NCBI GenBank assembly: GCA_029550985.1
Contig: JAKPGH010000156.1
Coordinates: 1 to 6,981, forward strand
Reading direction: 5' to 3'
DNA: 6,981 nt
Source of the DNA: Bacillota bacterium
Lineage (GTDB): Bacteria > Bacillota > Clostridia > Oscillospirales > Ruminococcaceae
In this document: positions 1 through 4,197 of the stretch, piece by piece
How the letters are laid out: each line of letters opens with the position of its first letter
How positions within the stretch are numbered: the stretch's first letter is position 1
Program-made: the position numbers and the translations under genes
The notes under the pieces: model-generated
Database searches by the model: none
Told to the model about the DNA's origin: nothing
The model's input: only the letters and a program-made list of their open reading frames with translations

Positions 1-1
1 C

Positions 2-1087
2 GCGCAGCATGGGCTAATCTATTCGCAGATTGAAAAGAAGTACGGCTTTGACGCTGCCAGGCAATACCTGTTTGCCAACCAGGAAGCGGTGGAGGTCTAC
101 CGGCGGCTTGCCCGGAACATTCCCTGCGATTGGGAGGAAAAAACCGCCTATGTCTACAGCAAAACCGACCGCAAAAAGCTGGAGCGGGAGGCGGCTCTTT
201 ACAAGCGGATGGGGTTGCCGGCAGTGTGGGAGGAAAATCCCCCCATTCCGGTGGAGACCGTGGGCGCCCTGGGCATGGAGGGGCAGGCCCAGTTCCACCC
301 CTTGAAGTTCGTCGGCGGCATGGCGGAGAACCTGCCCATCTACGAAAACACCTTTGCCACCGAAATCCGCCCGGGGGAAGTGGTGACCGACAAGGGAACC
401 GTTCGCGCCAGAAGGATTATTCTGGCCACCCACTACCCTATCGTGAATTTACAGGGGCTTTACTTTATGAAGCTCTACCAGCACCGCTCCTATGTGCTGG
501 CCTTGCAGGGGGCCGAAGACCCCAACGGCATGTATATCGACGAAGATGACAAAGGGCTGTCCTTCCGCACCCACCGGGGATATCTTCTTTTGGGAGGGGG
601 CAGCCATCCGACGGGAAAACAGGGGGGCGGATGGGACGAGCTTCGCCGGGTGGCAAAGGTGGCGTACCCCGGCGCGGAAGAGCGGTATGCCTGGGCCACC
701 CAGGACTGCATGACGCTGGACTCCATACCCTACATCGGCCGGCATAGCAAGAACAACCGGGAACTGTATGTGGCCACCGGCTTCAACAAGTGGGGGATGA
801 CCGGCTCCATGGTGGCGGCCCGGCTCCTTCGGGATTTGATAGCGGAAGGGGACAGCAAATACGCCGAATTGTTTTCCCCCTCCCGCTCCATGCTGCACCC
901 GCAGCTTTTCCTCAATATGGGACAGGCTGCCGTAGGGCTGCTCTCCTTCGGCAGGCGGTGCCCCCACATGGGATGCGCCTTAAAGTGGAATGCCATGGAG
1001 CGCACGTGGGACTGTCCCTGCCACGGCTCCCGCTTTGACGAAAAGGGAAACCTTATCGACAATCCCGCCCAAAAAGGATTATCTTAG
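2..1087 (+). CDS. FAD-dependent oxidoreductase (DAO type) with C-terminal Rieske [2Fe-2S] domain, 5' end outside window
   Basis: The reading frame is open from the left edge (codon at 2-4) to the TAG at 1085-1087, so 361 residues are visible and the N-terminal dinucleotide-binding motif lies off the window. The middle has features of the D-amino-acid oxidase/glycine oxidase fold: an IILATHYP segment and, near the end of that domain, YVATGFNKWGMTGSMVAA, which in this superfamily contacts the flavin. The last ~45 residues form a Rieske domain: C320-P-H322 and C338-P-C-H341 supply the four 2Fe-2S ligands, and C325 and C340 are placed for the usual disulfide. The architecture matches Bacillus YhfW-like proteins of about 500 residues. 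A soluble amine or amino-acid oxidase passing electrons from flavin to the Rieske cluster is the family-based guess; the substrate cannot be read. The protein stops only 23 residues after H341. Confidence 0.9.
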   Translation, partial: AQHGLIYSQIEKKYGFDAARQYLFANQEAVEVYRRLARNIPCDWEEKTAYVYSKTDRKKLEREAALYKRMGLPAVWEENPPIPVETVGALGMEGQAQFHPLKFVGGMAENLPIYENTFATEIRPGEVVTDKGTVRARRIILATHYPIVNLQGLYFMKLYQHRSYVLALQGAEDPNGMYIDEDDKGLSFRTHRGYLLLGGGSHPTGKQGGGWDELRRVAKVAYPGAEERYAWATQDCMTLDSIPYIGRHSKNNRELYVATGFNKWGMTGSMVAARLLRDLIAEGDSKYAELFSPSRSMLHPQLFLNMGQAAVGLLSFGRRCPHMGCALKWNAMERTWDCPCHGSRFDEKGNLIDNPAQKGLS

Positions 1088-1102
1088 CAGGATTTTAAAA
1101 TG

Positions 1103-1140
1103 AAAAAGACCGCCTAACCTTTTGGTTAAGCGGCCTTTTT
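1103..1140. terminator. Bidirectional intrinsic terminator between convergent genes
   Basis: A 17-position stem (1103-1119 with 1124-1140) has a TTTT loop and is flanked by A and T runs, so it reads as an A/U-flanked hairpin on either strand. It lies 15 nt after the Rieske gene stop and 29 nt beyond the ctc stop. On the plus strand two positions are C-A/A-C mismatches (1114/1129 and 1109/1134); on the minus strand the same positions are G-U wobbles. The stem is therefore fully paired only in the ctc transcript. Confidence 0.85.
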
Positions 1141-1169
1141 ATTTTGACGCTGGATTTGCAAGAAAGAAA

Positions 1170-1751
1170 TTATTCGCCGGCGGCGGCTTCGGTGGTTTCC
1201 TCCTCGGCTACTTTGCTGGGCTCGCTGACGCTGAGAATGACGGTGTCGGCGGGAATCAACAGCCTGATATTGGGGTTGTTGACAATATCCAAATCCTCGA
1301 CTTTTACTACGGTTCCCGGGCCCATGCGGTCCAAATCGATGGTGACCGACTCGATCAAATGAGAAGGCAATGCGTTGTAGGGAATCTCCTCCATATGCAG
1401 CTGAATGAGATTGGGGTTCTTGTCCTTGTTGACCAGCACAATCTGCATCACGCTGTTGACCGGCTCGTCCGCAATCAGGTGTTGGAATTCCAGGTGCTCA
1501 ATTTCCAGGTTGGGCGCCGAACGGCTGATATTCTTATACAGCACGTTGTACTGTTTGTCGCCAAGATCTATGGTAAGGGTGCTTCCTTTGAGTTTTCTGC
1601 TTACAAAACGATTGATATCGGGGAAGGGAATTTGAATGTGCACAGACTCTTTCAAATCGCCACCATAAATGGTACAAGGAACAAAACCCATTTTCCTCAG
1701 TTTTTTTGCCTTTACCTTGGTATCCCGGTATTCCGCTTTTAAGACGTCCAT
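1170..1751 (-). CDS. ctc: 50S ribosomal protein L25 / general stress protein Ctc
   Basis: This 193-residue protein has the two-domain Ctc/TL5 layout of L25, which binds 5S rRNA in the large ribosomal subunit. Residues ~3-92 form the L25 RNA-binding domain, with the signature region VPCTIYGG (24-31) and the HLEFQ segment (86-90). Residues ~97-176 form the TL5/CTC C-terminal beta domain (PADTVILSVSEP near its end). A short acidic, Ala-rich tail (VAEEETTEAAAGE) follows, as is common in long L25 proteins. The ATG at 1749-1751 is preceded by AGGAGGTA (1761-1768) at 9 nt spacing, which settles the start. The gene stands alone, facing the Rieske gene across a shared terminator. In Bacillus ctc is stress-inducible and often next to pth; pth is not in this window. 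Using ctc rather than rplY is a naming choice. Confidence 0.95.
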   Translation of the reverse strand: MDVLKAEYRDTKVKAKKLRKMGFVPCTIYGGDLKESVHIQIPFPDINRFVSRKLKGSTLTIDLGDKQYNVLYKNISRSAPNLEIEHLEFQHLIADEPVNSVMQIVLVNKDKNPNLIQLHMEEIPYNALPSHLIESVTIDLDRMGPGTVVKVEDLDIVNNPNIRLLIPADTVILSVSEPSKVAEEETTEAAAGE

Positions 1752-1780
1752 GGTCTTTGTTACCTCCTATAAAGTGGGTT

Positions 1781-1880
1781 TATATCTAGTATATTCCTTA
1801 TTTTGTTAAATTTTCTCCCATTATCATAAGATATATTTTTAATTTTTAATTATTTTTATAGGAATTATACTGAATTTCCA
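1781..1880 (-). promoter_or_regulatory. AT-rich putative promoter region of ctc
   Basis: The gap between the cheX terminator and ctc is far more AT-rich than its surroundings. On the minus strand it holds a perfect TATAAT (1864-1869) and a TATACT (1788-1793). Either could be a -10 box, giving leaders of roughly 105 or 30 nt. Neither has a convincing TTGACA-like -35 at 16-18 nt, so the active promoter cannot be chosen. No Bacillus-like sigma-B motif was recognised. Confidence 0.3.
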
Positions 1881-1928
1881 TCTTTCAAGAGTTTTTTCTT
1901 AAATCAGCGAAAAAATTTACCGCCAGGC

Positions 1929-1960
1929 AAAAGAAAAACCATCGCCGTAAAGCGATGGTT
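1929..1960 (-). terminator. Intrinsic terminator of the hemerythrin-cheX unit
   Basis: A perfect 9-bp stem, AACCATCGC (1937-1945) with GCGATGGTT (1952-1960), has a 6-nt loop. On the minus strand it runs into a T-rich tract (GGTTTTTCTTTTGCC). It starts 10 nt after the cheX stop and isolates that unit from ctc. Confidence 0.9.
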
Positions 1961-1970
1961 GATGGCGGGC

Positions 1971-2417
1971 TTATGCTTTGTTGAGGGCGATATCCAGGCA
2001 AATGTCTCCGATGGAGGTGGAAACGCAGCACTGGGAGCGCTGGCTGTATTCTTTGGAGGTATCCGGCTTTCCCTGGAACGGCGGCAGGATATCGCAGGTT
2101 AAATGGTCGGCGGAAAGCAGAGTCATCACGGTGCCGCTGATAATATTGGCAATCTCCGAAACGGCGGAGGTGACAAAGTCGTCCACACAGTCCATTTCCA
2201 TGCCGCTGAGGATTTGCACAATGTTCAGGGAAGTTTGGCTGGGGAAGCGGTAGGTGATGAAGCCTTCCAAATCCCCCACCACGCCCACGGAGATTTCCAG
2301 GTATTCGTTGGCATGGAACTCGTCCGCCGAGCGCTCGGCAATATCGGTAAGGTCCAGCATGGTTTGCAGCACCTGGCAGGTGGCCTGGACAAACGGCGTG
2401 TACAGATTAGTTTTCAT
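1971..2417 (-). CDS. cheX: CheX-family CheY-P phosphatase-like protein
   Basis: This 148-residue cytoplasmic protein has CheC/CheX/FliY features. The phosphatase signature S84-x3-E88-x2-N91 (SAVSEIAN) lies in the helix before an ISG turn. Only one such motif is present, as in CheX rather than the usually two-motif CheC. Family members dephosphorylate the response regulator CheY-P with the Glu and Asn side chains, typically as dimers. The ATG at 2415-2417 lies inside the 3' end of the hemerythrin gene (11-nt overlap) and is preceded by GGGGGTGA (2424-2431) at 6 nt spacing, so translational coupling is likely. No chemotaxis kinase, receptor or CheY is visible, so the partner response regulator is elsewhere or is not a classical CheY. 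Family assignment is firm; the cellular role is inferred. Confidence 0.85.
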   Translation of the reverse strand: MKTNLYTPFVQATCQVLQTMLDLTDIAERSADEFHANEYLEISVGVVGDLEGFITYRFPSQTSLNIVQILSGMEMDCVDDFVTSAVSEIANIISGTVMTLLSADHLTCDILPPFQGKPDTSKEYSQRSQCCVSTSIGDICLDIALNKA

Positions 2418-2835
2418 TTCCCGTCACCCCCTGCTCAATGGCGTATGCGGCAATGCGCTGGTCTTCCGCAGCCACGTGGTTGACCAGCCACGCCAGCAGT
2501 CTGCCTCCGAACTGCTGCATCAACTGCTCGTTAAAACCGCTCTTTTCGTATTGCTCCGACACCTCCGCCACATACTGCACCATTTCGTCGTGCTTTTTTT
2601 TATGGGCTTCGTAGCCGGGGTATTGGATTTTTTTCTGGTAGGCTTCTTCGTGGCTGAAGTGCTCCACCACATAGTTTTTCATAAACTCCAGGGTCTCGTT
2701 TACCTGTCCCACTTTTTCCTCCCAGGACTGGGACGAACGGAGAACGTTCATAAACGCTTCCACCCGCTGGAACAGTTCCATATGTTCTTGGTCGATGACC
2801 TCGACCCCCAACCGGTATTTATCTTTCCAAAACAT
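2407..2835 (-). CDS. Bacteriohemerythrin (di-iron oxygen-binding protein)
   Basis: This 142-residue single-domain hemerythrin carries the full set of di-iron ligands at canonical spacing: H18 (DQEH), H59 and E63 (HxxxE), H78 and H82 (HxxxH), H120 and D125 (HxxxxD). Length and the WKDKYRLGVEVIDQEH N-terminus are typical of bacterial stand-alone hemerythrins. Such proteins bind O2 reversibly and are thought to sense, store or scavenge oxygen in the cytoplasm. There is no receptor or signalling domain. The start at 2833-2835 has AGGA at 2847-2850, with a second purine run nearer. Co-transcription with cheX is strongly suggested by the 11-nt overlap and the absence of a terminator between them. 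The upstream gap holds a good candidate promoter and divides this gene from the divergent cupin gene. Confidence 0.93.
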   Translation of the reverse strand: MFWKDKYRLGVEVIDQEHMELFQRVEAFMNVLRSSQSWEEKVGQVNETLEFMKNYVVEHFSHEEAYQKKIQYPGYEAHKKKHDEMVQYVAEVSEQYEKSGFNEQLMQQFGGRLLAWLVNHVAAEDQRIAAYAIEQGVTGNEN

Positions 2836-2886
2836 AAACCTTTCTGTCCTTTCCCCTCCGTTGGAGGTTGTGTTCTGCTTGGTGGT

Positions 2887-2916
2887 ATTATAGCAGTTTT
2901 GTCGACAAGATTACAA
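2887..2916 (-). promoter_or_regulatory. Candidate sigma-A promoter of the hemerythrin-cheX unit with palindrome in the spacer
   Basis: On the minus strand a perfect -10 TATAAT (2887-2892) lies 18 nt downstream of TTGTAA (2911-2916), a 4/6 match to the -35 consensus. The spacer contains the perfect 10-bp palindrome TTGTCGACAA (2899-2908), placed where a repressor would block RNA polymerase. Predicted leader length is about 45 nt. The boxes are seen; regulation is inferred. Confidence 0.5.
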
Positions 2917-2953
2917 GTTTTTCCACCATATTCTTACCGAAACAAAAGGAGAT

Positions 2954-2989
2954 TTGGGAAATTGCCCACACCTCCCTTGGGAAAATGGC
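2954..2989 (+). repeat. Short direct repeat upstream of the cupin gene
   Basis: TTGGGAAATTGCC (2954-2966) and TTGGGAAAATGGC (2977-2989) match at 11 of 13 positions with a 23-nt period, roughly two helical turns. They lie just upstream of an AT-rich stretch (2990-3002, including GATAAT at 2994-2999) that may hold the cupin -10 region. They could be paired regulator sites, but no -35 box was identified and the repeat may be chance. Confidence 0.3.
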
Positions 2990-3024
2990 ATAAGATAATA
3001 ACAACACCATGAAAGGAGATTGTT

Positions 3025-3486
3025 ATGAATCGGCATGCAACCCACAGGGAATCCGAGCATCTTTGCCATATGGACCACTCATGTGACTTTGGCGCGGATC
3101 CCTTTGTCACTAACATCCGCCAAGAGACCCTGAAAAACCAGTGTTTTCGCCGCGCCTTGTGGACCGGCGAATACCTGCAGCTCACCTTGATGTGCATACC
3201 CGTCGGCGGCGAAATCGGACTGGAACTGCACCCGGACACCGACCAGTTTATCCGGCTGGAATCGGGGCAGGGGATGGTCAAAATGGGCGAGTGCAAAGAG
3301 CATCTGGATTTTCAAAAATGTATTTGCCAGGACGACGTGGTTCTGATTCCGGCGGGGAAGTGGCATAACATTGTCAACACCGGCAGGTGTCCCTTAAAAG
3401 TCTATTCCATCTATGCCCCTCCTCATCATCCATATGGCACCATTCACAAGACAAAGGCGGAAGCCGACGAAAGCGAGGACGAATAA
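3025..3486 (+). CDS. Single-domain cupin protein
   Basis: This 153-residue protein has a small-beta-barrel cupin core. Motif 1 spans G61 to G81 and motif 2 is PAGKWHNIVN (109-118), giving the PxGxxHxxxN consensus with H114. Candidate metal ligands in motif 1 are E67, H69 and Q74, rather than the textbook His-x-His...Glu. Strongly family-like stretches include RRALWTGEYLQLTL (42-55), HPDTDQFIRLE (69-79) and KVYSIYAPPHHPYGT (125-139). The product belongs to a conserved family of stand-alone cupins without an assigned reaction. The N-terminus adds a Cys/His-rich bit (C14, H15, H18, C20), and the C-terminal tail is acidic. AAGGAGA at 3013-3019, 5 nt before the ATG, fixes the start. It is divergent from the hemerythrin unit and appears monocistronic. 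Confidence 0.88.
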   Translation: MNRHATHRESEHLCHMDHSCDFGADPFVTNIRQETLKNQCFRRALWTGEYLQLTLMCIPVGGEIGLELHPDTDQFIRLESGQGMVKMGECKEHLDFQKCICQDDVVLIPAGKWHNIVNTGRCPLKVYSIYAPPHHPYGTIHKTKAEADESEDE

Positions 3487-3537
3487 GCCTCAACGAAACT
3501 GTTTTCTTACATAACCGGTTGCCAACAGGCCCTTTTG

Positions 3538-3553
3538 CCGGGCAGGCGCCCGG
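3538..3553 (+). other. GC-rich hairpin downstream of the cupin gene
   Basis: CCGGGC (3538-3543) pairs perfectly with GCCCGG (3548-3553) around an AGGC loop, 51 nt after the cupin stop. A U-run does not follow, so this is not a standard intrinsic terminator. It could stabilise the cupin mRNA 3' end or assist Rho-dependent termination. No better terminator was found between the cupin gene and the next small gene. Confidence 0.35.
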
Positions 3554-3564
3554 GCCTTCCACCT

Positions 3565-3592
3565 CACCCTCTTATGCCCCGAAACATATAAT
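3565..3592 (+). promoter_or_regulatory. Possible promoter of the Cys/Trp-rich small gene
   Basis: CATATAATG at 3585-3593 contains a perfect TATAAT (3587-3592), but 17 nt upstream of it the sequence TCACCC is unlike TTGACA. Read instead as a mother-cell sporulation promoter, CACC (3565-3568), a 16-nt spacer and CATA (3585-3588) resemble the Bacillus sigma-K pattern. CATATAAT differs by one base from a sigma-E-type -10 CATACAAT. These readings are tentative. Any start from this box would leave a leader of about 35 nt before the ATG at 3636. Confidence 0.3.
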
Positions 3593-3623
3593 GGTATCAG
3601 CCCTGGTAGGGGGTATTCTATTT

Positions 3624-3631
3624 GGGGGTGA
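3624..3631 (+). promoter_or_regulatory. Ribosome binding site of the Cys/Trp-rich small gene
   Basis: GGGGGTGA matches the anti-Shine-Dalgarno complement GGAGGTGA at 7 of 8 positions, and its G-run ends 7 nt before the ATG at 3636. The same octamer serves cheX in this window, which supports its use. It selects the 3636 ATG over the in-frame ATG at 3591, which has no such site. Confidence 0.65.
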
Positions 3632-3635
3632 CATT

Positions 3636-3797
3636 ATGTGGTGCAACAGTTGCTGTAACCGTTGCAACTGGGGTTGCCGGTCCTGGGATCGCTGCAACTG
3701 CGGTTGCCGGTCTTGGTGGAACTGGAACGGCGGCTGCGGTTCCTGGTGGAACTGGGGTTGCGGATGCAACCGGAGATGCTGCCGGTTTTTCTGCTAG
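3636..3797 (+). CDS. 53-residue Cys/Trp-rich decapeptide-repeat protein, function unknown
   Basis: I do not recognise this family. From the ATG at 3636 the product has 14 Cys, 9 Trp, 8 Asn, 7 Arg, 7 Gly and 4 Ser. It has no Lys, Glu, Gln, His, Pro, Thr, Tyr, Ala, Val, Leu or Ile. Residues 9-48 divide into four tandem 10-mers: RCNWGCRSWD, RCNCGCRSWW, NWNGGCGSWW and NWGCGCNRRC, with Gly-Cys invariant at repeat positions 5-6. Repeats 1 and 2 differ partly by synonymous codons (CGT/CGC, TCC/TCT). Support for translation is the GGGGGTGA site, a stop directly before a plus-strand terminator, and a possible promoter. There is no hydrophobic signal peptide and no maturation enzyme next to it. Guesses are a disulfide-crosslinked spore coat/exosporium component or a metal-binding peptide; none is proven. 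An ATG at 3591 would add 15 residues (MVSALVGGILFGGDI) but lacks a ribosome site. Confidence 0.6.
   Translation: MWCNSCCNRCNWGCRSWDRCNCGCRSWWNWNGGCGSWWNWGCGCNRRCCRFFC
3660..3779 (+). repeat. Four imperfect 30-bp tandem repeats inside the Cys/Trp-rich gene
   Basis: Units at 3660-3689, 3690-3719, 3720-3749 and 3750-3779 encode the four decapeptides. The first two units agree at 24 of 30 bases. The codons for Gly5-Cys6 of each unit are GGTTGC, GGTTGC, GGCTGC and GGATGC, so the amino acids are kept while the third base drifts. Identity falls toward the 3' end, suggesting old duplication rather than recent slippage. Confidence 0.75.
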
Positions 3798-3810
3798 CCA
3801 ATGAAATCGC

Positions 3811-3845
3811 AAGCGGTCGGGCAAAGGTCTGGCCGCTTTATTATA
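3811..3845 (+). terminator. Plus-strand intrinsic terminator of the Cys/Trp-rich small gene
   Basis: An 11-pair stem (3811-3821 with 3828-3838) with loop CAAAGG is followed by TTTATTAT. Three of the pairs are G-U in plus-strand RNA and would become A-C mismatches on the other strand. The signal is therefore directional and begins 14 nt after the TAG at 3795-3797. It is good evidence that the small gene is a plus-strand transcription unit. Confidence 0.75.
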
Positions 3846-3849
3846 AGCA

Positions 3850-3874
3850 AAACCCCGCATCCGCTGCGGGGTTT
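3850..3874. terminator. Strong intrinsic terminator of the activase operon (symmetrical)
   Basis: A perfect 10-bp stem AAACCCCGCA/TGCGGGGTTT has a 5-nt loop. On the minus strand the T tract continues as TTTTGCTTAT, 21 nt past the stop at 3895, making it the operon terminator. On the plus strand TTTCGTTCT follows, so it may back up the terminator at 3811. Confidence 0.88.
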
Positions 3875-3894
3875 CGTTCTGTAAAAGGGCAAAG

Positions 3895-4197
3895 TTAAGA
3901 CATGGGCGGGGAGACCGACGGCAGATTGCTTAAATTGTTGCCTTCCTGCTGGTCCGGCAGGGACTTTAAATACTCGTTGCCTTTGCGGGAGGATATGCCC
4001 ACTCCCCGAATGCCGCCCTGCCGCGCCAGTTCCACGGCGTCAGCCTTGCTGAGAATGGTGCCGTCGGAAAGCTGATACCCGGTAACCCTCCCCTGCTCCT
4101 TGACCAGCGCGGTAATCTGCTTGGCGTCCGGTTTGGGGGTGGGAATATCCTTCATGGCCATCATGGGCAGTTGGCTCATATCCGGCTGTTGCTTCAC
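3895..4197 (-). CDS. DUF3892-type small protein
   Basis: The best start is the GTG at 4195-4197, not the in-frame ATG at 4243-4245. AAAGGAGA (4205-4212) sits 7 nt before it, and the GTG overlaps the activase stop as GTGA, a standard coupling arrangement. This gives 100 residues. An N-terminal Met/Pro-rich stretch is followed by a DUF3892-like domain: ITALVKEQGRVTGYQLSDG (~28-46), the ADAVELARQGGIRGVGIS helix-turn segment, GNEYLKSLPD, and the NNLSNLP tail typical of the family. No catalytic residues, membrane segment or signal peptide are visible. The family is widespread in Firmicutes and uncharacterised. As the last gene of the dehydratase-activase operon it may assist that system, but this rests on position only. 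Confidence 0.8.
   Translation of the reverse strand: MKQQPDMSQLPMMAMKDIPTPKPDAKQITALVKEQGRVTGYQLSDGTILSKADAVELARQGGIRGVGISSRKGNEYLKSLPDQQEGNNLSNLPSVSPPMS

Noticed and set aside
1122..1742. 206-residue plus-strand open frame
   Set aside because: It lies antisense to ctc, whose protein is clearly L25; it starts inside the terminator, has no family likeness and no good ribosome site.
2855..2867. CCTCC-GTT-GGAGG inverted repeat in the hemerythrin leader
   Set aside because: Only 5 bp with a 3-nt loop; likely a by-product of ribosome-site-like sequence, and too weak to call a regulatory hairpin.
2254..3012. 252-residue plus-strand open frame
   Set aside because: It runs antisense across the hemerythrin gene and through its promoter; the hemerythrin ligand pattern decides the coding strand.
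3591..3635. Upstream in-frame ATG giving the small peptide a hydrophobic, GG-containing leader
   Set aside because: No ribosome site precedes it and it overlaps the candidate -10 box, so it probably is not transcribed; kept only as an alternative.
3660..3779. Could the 30-bp repeats be a CRISPR array or noncoding satellite?
   Set aside because: There are no spacers between units, the units diverge by codon-like changes, and they sit within a bounded open frame.
3622..3804. Ala/Gly/Val-rich frame from a TTG at 3622 over the Cys/Trp gene
   Set aside because: Changes between repeats 1 and 2 are mostly non-synonymous in this frame, and the start is TTG, whereas the 3636 frame has an ATG and a better-placed ribosome site. 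Not fully excluded.
3618..3860. Pro/Ala-rich minus-strand frame over the Cys/Trp gene
   Set aside because: It would begin inside the operon terminator hairpin at 3850-3874, which ends minus-strand transcription there.
3662..3898. Leu-rich plus-strand frame over the same repeats
   Set aside because: It would need translation through both terminator hairpins, and no ribosome binding site precedes its start.
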